Below, in pieces: positions 1 to 5,544 of a stretch of 5,546 nt of DNA (its first letter is position 1; each line of letters begins with the position of its first letter). Source of the DNA: Pseudomonadota bacterium. Its GTDB lineage: Bacteria > Pseudomonadota > Gammaproteobacteria > Burkholderiales > Burkholderiaceae_B. The translations under genes and the position numbers were made by a program. The notes beneath the pieces are model-generated. The model had not been told where the DNA came from. It ran no database searches and saw only the letters and a list, made by a program, of their open reading frames with translations. The DNA lies in assembly GCA_023432075.1 (NCBI GenBank), contig JAEYVD010000408.1, positions 1 to 5,546 of the forward strand. The letters are read 5' to 3'.

Positions 1-847
1 TGACCAGGGCGATCGTGACGAGCACCGCGGTGACGAGGTTCAGGTCCTGCGCCTTCAGGCCGATGAAATCGCTATTGAGCGCCAGGGCGATGAAGAAGCG
101 GTAGACGATGGCGCCGATGATGACGGCCAGCGTGGCCAGCACCAGCTTGCGCGACGGCAGGATGCTTTCGCCGACGATGACGGCGGCCAGGCCGATCACG
201 ATGGTGCCGATGCCCATCGAGATGTCCGATCCGCCCTGCGTCTGCGCAAACAGCGCGCCGGCCAGCGCAACCAACGCGTTGGACAGCGCCATGCCGCCCA
301 GAATCATGCGGCCGGTGTTCACGCCTTGCGCGCGAGCCATGCGGCCGTTCGAGCCGGTGGCGCGCACCGCCAGGCCGGTCTGCGTGGCAAAGAACCAGTC
401 CAGCGCCAGCTTGCACAGGATGACGATGACGATCAGGATCAGCGGGCGGGCGACATAGTCGGAAATCCACGCGGGCTGCAGGATCGTGAAAACGGTGGGT
501 TCGGTGATCAGCGGCACGTTGGGCTTGCCCATGATGCGCAGGTTGATCGAATACAGCGCGATCATCATCAGGATGCTGGCCAAGAGATCCATGATCTTGA
601 GCTTGACGTTCAGCCAGCCCGTGACGAGCCCAGCCGCCGCGCCCGCGATGGTGGCGATGATGGTGGCGGAAAACGGATCGGTGCCCGATGCGATCAGCGT
701 CGCACAGACTGCGCCGCCCAGCGGAAAGCTGCCGTCCACGGTCAGGTCGGGGAAGCGCAGCAGGCGAAAGGAGATGAAGACGCCCAAGGCCACCAGGCTG
801 AAGATCAGCCCGATCTCCAGTGCGCCTAACAACGAGAACAATGACAT
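1..847 (-). CDS. ABC transporter permease, TrpY/COG4120-like (3' end beyond window)
   Basis: Inner-membrane permease of an ABC importer of the BPD_transp_2 (LivH-like) fold. The frame is open from the ATG at 847 to the left edge, giving 282 residues; relatives are roughly 290-300 aa, so only a short C-terminus is missing. The protein is almost wholly hydrophobic: helices are apparent near residues 8-30, 42-54, 60-78, 88-104, 134-152, 181-201, 211-228 and 235-255. The N-terminal segment FPDLTVDGSFPLGGAV (about 32-47) is typical of this COG4120 group. The charged cytoplasmic loop around 158-180 (GLAVRATGSNGRMARAQG) is the likely contact with the ATPase. An in-frame ATG at 880 is followed by a stop, which supports the start at 847, although the ribosome site there is weak (only GGA about 9-11 nt upstream). 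The gene upstream on the same strand is the cognate binding protein, and an ATPase is expected to the left. The substrate is unknown; streptococcal TrpXYZ, from the same family, is linked to tryptophan. Confidence 0.88.
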   Translation of the reverse strand, partial: MSLFSLLGALEIGLIFSLVALGVFISFRLLRFPDLTVDGSFPLGGAVCATLIASGTDPFSATIIATIAGAAAGLVTGWLNVKLKIMDLLASILMMIALYSINLRIMGKPNVPLITEPTVFTILQPAWISDYVARPLILIVIVILCKLALDWFFATQTGLAVRATGSNGRMARAQGVNTGRMILGGMALSNALVALAGALFAQTQGGSDISMGIGTIVIGLAAVIVGESILPSRKLVLATLAVIIGAIVYRFFIALALNSDFIGLKAQDLNLVTAVLVTIALV

Positions 848-878
848 GGGTCAGATCCAATCAAGATAAGAAACGAGC

Positions 879-884
879 ATATTA
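879..884 (-). promoter_or_regulatory. possible -10 element upstream of the permease
   Basis: The minus strand reads TAATAT, a five-of-six match to the sigma-70 -10 consensus, about 32 nt before the permease start and downstream of the terminator that follows the binding-protein gene. No convincing -35 hexamer lies 16-18 bp upstream. If it is real, it would let the permease be transcribed independently of its partner. It is a weak call, because AT-rich patches produce such hexamers by chance. Confidence 0.2.
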
Positions 885-1118
885 AAGAAGTGAAACGCGC
901 GATTTCTTGCGTTCACGGGTCAGTTTTACCCGAGCTTTCGCAATAAACGTTTCCCGGCATGGATTTTCTCTCGTTTCCCGCCCACGTGTCTTCCCGCCGG
1001 CGGCGCCAGCGGACGTGCGAGACCTGTCAAGGAAGCAACAACGCCGGGCCGCGAACGTCTTGTGAACGCTGCCGCCCTATGGAACATCGGGTAAGCCAGA
1101 CACCACGAAAAACGCAAG

Positions 1119-1153
1119 AAAAACCCCGCGCACGCCGGATAGGCATGGCGGGG
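1119..1153 (-). terminator. intrinsic terminator after the binding-protein gene
   Basis: Read on the minus strand, CCCCGC then CATGCC, a 5-nt loop (TATCC), GGCGTG, one bulged C and GCGGGG form a 12-bp GC-rich stem containing one G-U pair. It is followed directly by five U residues, with a second T run a few bases further on. The stem begins 16 nt after the TAA of the binding-protein gene. Its position between two genes of one transporter suggests it makes the binding protein more abundant than the membrane part, with the permease reached by read-through or its own promoter. Confidence 0.85.
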
Positions 1154-1169
1154 CCGATATCGCGCCGTA

Positions 1170-2141
1170 TTATTTCACGACCACCGCGGCTGACTTGATC
1201 AGCGCGTCGGACAGGGTCACGCCCTGCTTGGCGGCCGCGCCCGGATTCACGTAGAGCTCAAGCTTGGAGCTGGTTTCAGACGGAATCGCGCCGGGCTTCT
1301 CGCCCTTCAGGATGCGCACGACGATCTTGCCGGTCTGCACGCCCAGATCGCGGTAGTTGATGCCCAGTGCGGCAATGCCGCCGCGCTTGACGCTGTCGGT
1401 GTCGGACGCGATCAGCGGGATCTTGGCGTCGTTGCCCACCTTGACCAGCGACTCATACGCCGACACGACGTTGTTGTCGGTGTTGGTGTAGATGACGTCG
1501 ACCTTGCCGATCAGGCTGCGGGCCGCCGAGGCCACGTCCACCGAACGCGGGGCGGCGGCTTCGACCAGGCTCATGCCCGACTTGGGCAGGATTTCCTGGA
1601 GTTTCTTGACGACCACGACCGAGTTGGCCTCGCCCGGGTTGTAGACGATGCCCACGCGCTTGGCATTGGGCAGGATCTTCTTGATGAGTTCGACTTGCTT
1701 GTCCAGGGCCAGCAGATCCGACACGCCGGTCACGTTGGTGCCGGAGGCGTCCATGCTGGACACGAGTTGCGCGGCGACCGGATCGGTCACGGCGGAATAC
1801 ACCACCGGCACGTCCTTGGTGGCGGCAACGACGGCCTGCGCCGACGGCGTGGCGATCGCGACGATGGCGTCGGGGCGGTCGCCGACGAACTTGCGGGCGA
1901 TCTGCGCGGCGGTGCCGTTGTTGCCCTGAGCGCTTTGATACTGCCACTTCAGGTTCTTGCCCGGCTCGTAGCCGGCTTGCTTGAGGGCGTCCTGCACCCC
2001 GTCACGCACGGCATCCAGCGCCGGATGCTCGACGATGGCGGTCACCGCGACGGACTTTTGCTGCGCGGCGGCCGGCGCGGCGATAGCCATTGCCAGCGCC
2101 ATCGCGCCAACCGTCAGAAAATGGTGTTTTCCGATCAGCAT
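1170..2141 (-). CDS. ABC transporter substrate-binding protein, TrpX/PF04392-like
   Basis: Periplasmic solute-binding protein of 323 aa for the ABC importer whose permease follows. The start at 2141 is chosen because AAGGAG lies 7 nt upstream and because the protein then opens with a textbook signal peptide: MLIGKHHF, a hydrophobic Ala/Met core, and a likely type I cut after Ala-Ala-Ala at residue 26. A GTG start at 2216 would add 25 polar residues before it and lacks a ribosome site. Two-lobed fold features of the PF04392 (ABC_sub_bind) family are visible: VTAIVEHPALD (33-43), QGNNGTAAQIARKFV (72-86), the TPSA turn (98-101), AVTDPV (117-122), GVSDL (139-143), the second lobe GIVYNPGEANS (164-174) and the YTNTDNNVV cleft segment (218-226). 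The length is normal for the family. Characterised relatives bind aromatic amino acids, but proteobacterial members are mostly unassigned, so the ligand is left open. The family call is firm. Confidence 0.92.
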   Translation of the reverse strand: MLIGKHHFLTVGAMALAMAIAAPAAAQQKSVAVTAIVEHPALDAVRDGVQDALKQAGYEPGKNLKWQYQSAQGNNGTAAQIARKFVGDRPDAIVAIATPSAQAVVAATKDVPVVYSAVTDPVAAQLVSSMDASGTNVTGVSDLLALDKQVELIKKILPNAKRVGIVYNPGEANSVVVVKKLQEILPKSGMSLVEAAAPRSVDVASAARSLIGKVDVIYTNTDNNVVSAYESLVKVGNDAKIPLIASDTDSVKRGGIAALGINYRDLGVQTGKIVVRILKGEKPGAIPSETSSKLELYVNPGAAAKQGVTLSDALIKSAAVVVK

Positions 2142-2148
2142 ATGTTTG

Positions 2149-2154
2149 CTCCTT
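2149..2154 (-). promoter_or_regulatory. ribosome binding site of the ABC binding-protein gene
   Basis: AAGGAG on the minus strand, 7 nt before the ATG at 2141. This strong site decides the start in favour of the signal-peptide methionine over the upstream in-frame GTG at 2216. Confidence 0.85.
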
Positions 2155-2207
2155 GAACCCGTGGTATTGCTTGTTGAAGTTGCCGGTGTCTTCATGGCCG
2201 CCGCGGG

Positions 2208-2246
2208 ATTTGCCACCCGGGTTTACCACCCGGATTTCCCACCCGT
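2208..2246. repeat. three tandem 13-bp direct repeats in the divergent control region
   Basis: Three abutting 13-bp units on the plus strand: ATTTGCCACCCGG (2208-2220), GTTTACCACCCGG (2221-2233) and ATTTCCCACCCGT (2234-2246). Units 1 and 2 differ at two positions; unit 3 differs from unit 1 at two. An inverted repeat is superimposed: CCGGGT (2217-2222) and ACCCGG (2228-2233) around a 5-bp loop. The array sits 67-105 bp upstream of the binding-protein ATG. It could be an iterated operator or, if transcribed, a leader hairpin; no known motif family is recognised. Confidence 0.75.
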
Positions 2247-2263
2247 TCGGCCAGCCATAAAGC

Positions 2264-2291
2264 CGTATAGTCTAACGTGCCGCCCACCAAA
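2264..2291 (-). promoter_or_regulatory. candidate promoter for the ABC binding-protein gene
   Basis: On the minus strand, TATACG (plus-strand 2264-2269) could be a -10 element and TTTGGT (2286-2291) a poor -35, 16 bp apart. A transcript starting near 2257 would have a leader of roughly 115 nt containing the triple 13-bp repeat and its hairpin. Both hexamers are imperfect, so this is tentative. Confidence 0.25.
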
Positions 2292-2310
2292 TGGAGTTGG
2301 GGGGAATCCC

Positions 2311-2330
2311 TGTAATGGTGCATCCATACA
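2311..2330. promoter_or_regulatory. imperfect dyad, possible operator
   Basis: TGTAATGG and CCATACA form a dyad (TGTA/TACA and TGG/CCA arms with one extra A in the left arm) separated by TGCAT. It lies between the two divergently transcribed genes and upstream of the candidate -10 of the reductase. The TGTA...TACA ends resemble many helix-turn-helix operators. No regulator gene is in the window to pair with it. Confidence 0.25.
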
Positions 2331-2335
2331 GGCAT

Positions 2336-2350
2336 GCCCCGCCACGGGGC
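2336..2350. repeat. GC palindrome upstream of the reductase gene
   Basis: GCCCCG-CCA-CGGGGC, a perfect 6-bp inverted repeat with a 3-bp centre. It covers the place where a -35 element would fall for the candidate -10 at 2362-2367, so it may be a protein-binding site. There is no T tract after it, so it is not an intrinsic terminator. Confidence 0.4.
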
Positions 2351-2361
2351 CGCGGCGTGAA

Positions 2362-2367
2362 TATACT
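2362..2367 (+). promoter_or_regulatory. candidate -10 element of the reductase gene
   Basis: TATACT is a five-of-six match to the -10 consensus, 67 nt before the reductase ATG, set in otherwise GC-rich sequence. No TTGACA-like hexamer is found 16-18 bp upstream, where the GC palindrome lies instead; activator dependence would fit but is not shown. Confidence 0.3.
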
Positions 2368-2424
2368 GACAACCGCCGGGCGAACGCCGTTCATCCCGTT
2401 CCGCGCGCCCGGTGACGGCATCCC

Positions 2425-2428
2425 GAGG
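2425..2428 (+). promoter_or_regulatory. ribosome binding site of the reductase gene
   Basis: GAGG, 6 nt before the ATG at 2435. It supports that start over the in-frame ATG at 2291, which has no such site and would add 48 residues unlike any aldo/keto reductase N-terminus. Confidence 0.65.
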
Positions 2429-2434
2429 CCAGCC

Positions 2435-3391
2435 ATGATCAAACGCGCATTGGGCCGATCCGGCCTGCAGGTTCCCCCGCTCACTTTCGGCGGCAACGTC
2501 TTCGGCTGGACCGTCGACGAGGCCGGCACCTTTTCGCTGCTGGACGCGTTGGTGGACGCCGGCCTGAACTTCATCGACACGGCGGATATGTACTCGCGCT
2601 GGGTGCCGGGCAACCAGGGCGGCGAATCCGAAACCCTGATCGGCAAGTGGCTAAAGCGAACGGGCAAGCGCGATCAGGTCCTGATCGCCACCAAGGTCGG
2701 GATGGAAATGGGGCCTGGCCAGAAGGGGCTGTCGCCCGCCTACATCCGGCGCTCGCTGGAGGCGTCGTTGGCGCGCCTGCAGACCGACTACGTGGACCTG
2801 TACCAATCCCACCAGGACGACCCGGACACGCCGCTGACCGACACCCTGGGCGAATACGCCAAGCAGATAGAAGCCGGCAAGGTGCGCGCGATCGGCGCGT
2901 CCAACTACACGGCCGTGCGGCTGTCCGAAGCGCTGATCGCCAGCGAGCGGCACAGCCTGCCGCGCTATGAAAGCATCCAGCCCGAGTACAACCTGTACAC
3001 GCGCGAACCCTTCGAATCCGGGCTGCAAAGCCTGGTGAAGACGCAGCAGATGGGCACGATCAACTACTTCGCGCTGGCAAGCGGCTTTCTTAGCGGCAAA
3101 TACCGCGGCCCTGGCGATGCGGGCAAGAGCGCGCGCGGCAAGAAGATCGTCGAGACCTACCTGAACGACCGCGGCTACCGCATCCTGAAGGCGCTGGACG
3201 AGGTGTCCGAGGACGCCGGCTGCACGCCCGCGCAGGCCGCGCTGGCCTGGCAGATCGCGCAGCCCGGCATCACCGCGCCCATTGTCAGCGCCACCTCGCT
3301 CGCCCAGCTGGACGAACTGGTCAAGGCCGCCAGCCTGACGCTGACGCACGACCAGCTGGCCCGGCTCAGCCAGGCCAGCGATTGGCGGTAA
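2435..3391 (+). CDS. aldo/keto reductase, NAD(P)H-dependent
   Basis: Cytoplasmic oxidoreductase of 318 aa with the (beta/alpha)8 aldo/keto reductase fold (COG0667, PF00248), expected to reduce aldehydes or ketones with NADPH. The start is set by GAGG and by the family N-terminus, MIKRALGRSGLQVPPLTFGG. The complete catalytic tetrad is visible: Asp48 and Tyr53 in FIDTADMYS, Lys87 in IATKVG, and His126 in LYQSHQDD. Further family marks are the stretch GNQGGESETLIGKWL (59-73), the GASNY motif after strand 6, and a late VSATSLAQLDEL segment that corresponds to the phosphate-binding region for NADP. The length is standard and no defects are seen. It is divergent from the ABC binding-protein gene (293 bp apart) and convergent with the Bug receptor (4 bp apart), so it is probably transcribed alone. 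The substrate cannot be read from sequence, and the name of any close E. coli relative (YajO/Tas type) would be a guess. Confidence 0.93.
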   Translation: MIKRALGRSGLQVPPLTFGGNVFGWTVDEAGTFSLLDALVDAGLNFIDTADMYSRWVPGNQGGESETLIGKWLKRTGKRDQVLIATKVGMEMGPGQKGLSPAYIRRSLEASLARLQTDYVDLYQSHQDDPDTPLTDTLGEYAKQIEAGKVRAIGASNYTAVRLSEALIASERHSLPRYESIQPEYNLYTREPFESGLQSLVKTQQMGTINYFALASGFLSGKYRGPGDAGKSARGKKIVETYLNDRGYRILKALDEVSEDAGCTPAQAALAWQIAQPGITAPIVSATSLAQLDELVKAASLTLTHDQLARLSQASDWR

Positions 3392-3395
3392 AGCG

Positions 3396-4367
3396 CTAGT
3401 CCAGCGTGACGCCGGAGTCCTTGACGACCTTGGCCCAGCGCTGGACTTCGCTGTCGACGAACTTGCCGAACTCGGCGCCGGTCAGCGTGGGCACGCCGGT
3501 GCCATTGCCCGCCCAGGTTTCCTTCAGCTTGGGCGTGTTCAGCGCCTTGGTGATCTCGGCGGCCATCCTTTCCGTGGCCTCCTTGGGCGTGCCGGCGGGC
3601 GCCCAGATCGCGTACCAGGTCGACACAACGTAGTTCGGCACGCCGGCCTCGGCGGCAGTCGGCACGTCGGGCAGCGACGGCGAACGCTCCGTGGCGGCCA
3701 CGGCCAGCGGCTTGATCGCGCCGGCGCGGATGTGTCCGGCGGACGAACCCAGTCCGTCGAAAGCCAGATCCACCTGCCCGCCGATCAGCGCCGACAGCAT
3801 CGGGCCCGCCCCCTGGTACGGCACGTCCACCAGCTTGACCCCCGTCTGCATGGCAAAGAGTTCGCCGGCCAGGTGGTGCGTACTGCCCTTGCCAGCGGTG
3901 CCGAAGTTGATCTCGCCCGGCCGCTTCTTGGCGTAGTCGATGAACTCCTGCAAGGTCTTGACCGGCAGCTTGCCGGCGTTGATGACGACGACCTGCGGCG
4001 GCTGCGCCACCAGGGCGACCGGCACGAAGTCCTTCTGGATGTTGTAGCTCAGGCTCTTGTACAGGGACGGCGCCAGCGCATGGTGCGCCCCGCCCATGAA
4101 GAACGTGTAGCCGTCGGGCTTGGCCTTGGCGGCAACGCCGGCGCCCACGGTGCCGCCCGCGCCGCCCTTGTTGTCGATGACCACCGTCTGGCCGAGCTGC
4201 GTGGTGAGCTGCGCGGCCAGCGGACGGGCGAACGTGTCCGTGCCGCCGCCGGCGGGGAACGGAACGATCAGCGTGATGGGGCGTTCGGGCCATTGCGCGG
4301 CGGCAACGCCGCCAAAACCCAGGGCTGCCACGGCGAACACGGCCGCGGCGGTGGTGCGATAGTTCAT
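3396..4367 (-). CDS. Bug/TctC-family periplasmic solute receptor
   Basis: Secreted receptor of 323 aa of the Bug (Bordetella uptake gene) family, PF03401, which captures carboxylates for tripartite tricarboxylate-type transporters. AGGAG 5 nt before the ATG at 4367 fixes the start. The signal peptide is clear: MNYRTT, a hydrophobic Ala-rich core and a likely cut after Ala24. The mature protein begins QWPERPITLIVPFPAGGGTD (25-44), the family hallmark with the ligand-side Asp44. Also visible are NKGGAGG (66-72), PDGYT (84-88), the loop GTAGKGSTHHLAGELF (156-171) that usually contacts the ligand carboxylate, VPYQGAGP (182-189) and GGQVDLAFD (196-204). It follows matB in the same direction across a terminator, so malonate or a related diacid is a plausible ligand by context only. 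No TctA/TctB membrane partner is in the window, as is common for orphan Bug genes. Confidence 0.93.
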   Translation of the reverse strand: MNYRTTAAAVFAVAALGFGGVAAAQWPERPITLIVPFPAGGGTDTFARPLAAQLTTQLGQTVVIDNKGGAGGTVGAGVAAKAKPDGYTFFMGGAHHALAPSLYKSLSYNIQKDFVPVALVAQPPQVVVINAGKLPVKTLQEFIDYAKKRPGEINFGTAGKGSTHHLAGELFAMQTGVKLVDVPYQGAGPMLSALIGGQVDLAFDGLGSSAGHIRAGAIKPLAVAATERSPSLPDVPTAAEAGVPNYVVSTWYAIWAPAGTPKEATERMAAEITKALNTPKLKETWAGNGTGVPTLTGAEFGKFVDSEVQRWAKVVKDSGVTLD

Positions 4368-4471
4368 TTTGTCTCCTCTTGCTGCATCGGGGGACGGCGC
4401 CTGTTTTTTGGCGTCTCGTCGCTGAAATATCTTTTTCTTCTGAATGCTGAGGGCAGGTCTTCTCGGGGCAT
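4364..4471 (-). CDS. possible 35-codon leader ORF overlapping the Bug receptor start
   Basis: A short frame starts at ATG 4471 and ends with TGA at 4364-4366, overlapping the receptor start as ATGA, an arrangement typical of translational coupling. Its product would be a highly charged 35-aa peptide (MPREDLPSAFRRKRYF...), with no signal peptide and no recognised family. The receptor ribosome site lies inside its last codons. An AAGGAG sits upstream (4487-4492), but the 15-nt spacing is too long to be ideal. The same frame stays open far upstream into matB, so openness alone is weak evidence. Treat it as a candidate; it could be a chance frame. Confidence 0.25.
   Translation of the reverse strand: MPREDLPSAFRRKRYFSDETPKNRRRPPMQQEETK
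4373..4377 (-). promoter_or_regulatory. ribosome binding site of the Bug receptor gene
   Basis: AGGAG on the minus strand, 5 nt before the ATG at 4367. It decides the start in favour of the methionine that opens the signal peptide, rather than in-frame upstream starts that would add up to 94 unrelated residues. Confidence 0.85.
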
Positions 4472-4500
4472 TGGATGGGGATGCGTCTCCTTGATGCTGT

Positions 4501-4529
4501 AAAAAATGCCGGTCCCATGGGGACCGGCA
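4501..4529 (-). terminator. intrinsic terminator after matB
   Basis: On the minus strand a perfect 10-bp stem, TGCCGGTCCC/GGGACCGGCA around a 3-nt loop (CAT), is followed directly by six T residues. It starts 10 nt after the matB stop. It would end most transcripts coming from matB, so the Bug receptor 134 nt further on needs read-through or its own promoter; no good promoter hexamers were found in the gap. Confidence 0.92.
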
Positions 4530-4539
4530 CGATGTGGGG

Positions 4540-5544
4540 TTATAGCGCCTTGTAGGTGTCGCGCAGCACGTTCTTCTGCACCTTGCCCATGGTGTTGCGG
4601 GGCAGCTGGTCGATGATATGCACGCGCTTGGGCACCTTGAAGTTGGCAATGCGCGACTTCAGTTCCGCCTGCATCGCCGAGGCATCCAGCGACGCGCCAT
4701 CCTTGGGCACCACCACCGCCACCACGGCCTCGCCGAAGTCGGGATGCGGCACGCCGATCACTGCCGATTCCGACACGCCGGGCATGTCGTCGATCAGCGT
4801 CTCGATCTCCTTGGGATACACGTTGTAGCCGCCCGAGATGAAGAGGTCCTTGCTGCGGCCAACGATCGACAGATAGTCGTCGGGCGAGGCGCGGCCGGCG
4901 GATTCGCCGCCCCACCGGCCCACATCGCCCGTCTTGAACCAGCCGTCTTCCGTGAATTCCTCGCGGGTCTTTTCCGGCATGCGCCAGTAGCCCGAGAACA
5001 CGTTGGGGCCGCGCACCTGCACGTTGCCGATCTCGCCCGCCGCAAGCGGCTTGGCGGCATCGTCGACCACGCGGACCTGCACGCCCGGCAACGCGCGCCC
5101 GACGGTGCCGGCCAGACGCTCGCCCAGCGCGGCGTCGTAGGGGTTGGACGTCAGCATGACGGTCTCGCTCATGCCGTAGCGCTCAAGAATCGGATGGCCG
5201 CTTCGCGCCTTGAAGTCCGAGAACGTCTCGGCCAGCAGCGGCGCCGAGCCCGAGATGAACAGGCGCATGTTGGCGCACACATCGCGGTTGAACCGCGGAT
5301 CGGCCAACAGGCGTACGTAGTACGTGGGCACGCCCATCATCACGGTGCTTTGCGGCAGGTAATGCAGCGCCTGATCGGCGTCCAGCTTGGGCAGCCAGAT
5401 CATCCGGGCGCCCGCCAGGAGCGCGCCATGCGAGGCCACGAACAAGCCGTGCACATGGAAGATCGGCAGCATGTGCAGCAGCACGTCGTCCTCGCGCCAG
5501 CCCCAGTATTCATGCAGGGTGCGCGCATTGGCCGCCAGGTTGCC
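4540..5544 (-). CDS. matB: malonyl-CoA synthetase, MatB type (5' part beyond window)
   Basis: C-terminal 334 aa of an ANL-superfamily acyl-CoA synthetase that activates malonate to malonyl-CoA with ATP and CoA through an acyl-adenylate, in the cytoplasm. The frame is open to the right edge. Family enzymes are about 500 aa, so roughly 170 N-terminal residues, including the P-loop, lie outside. Fragment residues 1-34 (GNLAANARTLHEYW, then VLLHMLPIFHVHGL) match the MatB segment after the P-loop. Then come the SGSAPLLAETFSDF block, ILERYGMSETVMLTSNPYD (A5, adenine site), GWFKTGDVG (A7), IVGRSKDLFISGGYNVYPKE (A8 hinge) and the A10 motif LPRNTMGKVQKN with the catalytic Lys. The SGSAPLLAET, TSNPYD and PRNTMGKVQKN wording is close to characterised MatB proteins, which supports malonate over general fatty acids; methylmalonate use is possible. 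The GTG at 5484 is an internal valine, not the start. A terminator follows, then the Bug receptor. Confidence 0.87.
   Translation of the reverse strand, partial: GNLAANARTLHEYWGWREDDVLLHMLPIFHVHGLFVASHGALLAGARMIWLPKLDADQALHYLPQSTVMMGVPTYYVRLLADPRFNRDVCANMRLFISGSAPLLAETFSDFKARSGHPILERYGMSETVMLTSNPYDAALGERLAGTVGRALPGVQVRVVDDAAKPLAAGEIGNVQVRGPNVFSGYWRMPEKTREEFTEDGWFKTGDVGRWGGESAGRASPDDYLSIVGRSKDLFISGGYNVYPKEIETLIDDMPGVSESAVIGVPHPDFGEAVVAVVVPKDGASLDASAMQAELKSRIANFKVPKRVHIIDQLPRNTMGKVQKNVLRDTYKAL

Larger units (their letters stand above)
848..1169. other. 322-bp intergenic region between binding protein and permease
   Basis: No credible gene is seen. Short open frames on both strands (926-1117 minus, 959-1198 plus) lack ribosome sites and recognisable protein content. 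The right end holds the minus-strand terminator described separately. The rest contains a small inverted repeat, CGGGT at 916-920 against ACCCG at 928-932, and an AT-richer stretch at about 860-900. That stretch includes a -10-like TAATAT on the minus strand (plus-strand 879-884), about 32 nt before the permease ATG, with no good -35 partner. A separate promoter for the permease could lie here, but the sequence only hints at it. Confidence 0.6.

Noticed and set aside
72..860. 262-codon minus-strand frame overlapping the permease
   Set aside because: Its translation is His/Arg/Asp-rich with no membrane segments. The neighbouring frame from 847 encodes a recognisable permease.
916..932. CGGGT/ACCCG hairpin as a terminator
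   Set aside because: The stem is only 5 bp with a 7-nt loop and no following T tract on either strand.
2142..2216. N-terminal extension of the ABC binding protein from a GTG at 2216
   Set aside because: It would put 25 polar residues ahead of a standard signal peptide and overlaps the repeat region. A strong AAGGAG sits at the right distance before the ATG at 2141.
2291..2434. Longer aldo/keto reductase starting at the ATG at 2291
   Set aside because: No ribosome site there; the extra 48 residues (His/Pro/Arg-rich) do not fit the family, whose N-terminus begins at the 2435 methionine.
2651..3349. 232-codon minus-strand frame antisense to the reductase
   Set aside because: Typical GC-rich antisense shadow; no ribosome site and no recognisable domain, while the plus-strand reductase is complete.
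3732..4502. 256-codon plus-strand frame antisense to the Bug receptor
   Set aside because: Antisense shadow with repetitive Arg/Gly/Asp content and no family resemblance.
3175..4530. Long 451-codon minus-strand frame across the Bug receptor and part of the reductase
   Set aside because: It is an out-of-phase shadow of the receptor gene with Arg/Gly/Ala-rich low-complexity translation. The receptor frame has the signal peptide, family motifs and ribosome site.
5482..5484. GTG at 5484 as start of the malonyl-CoA synthetase
   Set aside because: The same frame continues upstream to the window edge with family-matching sequence (GNLAANARTLHEYW), so this codon is an internal valine and the gene is cut by the window.
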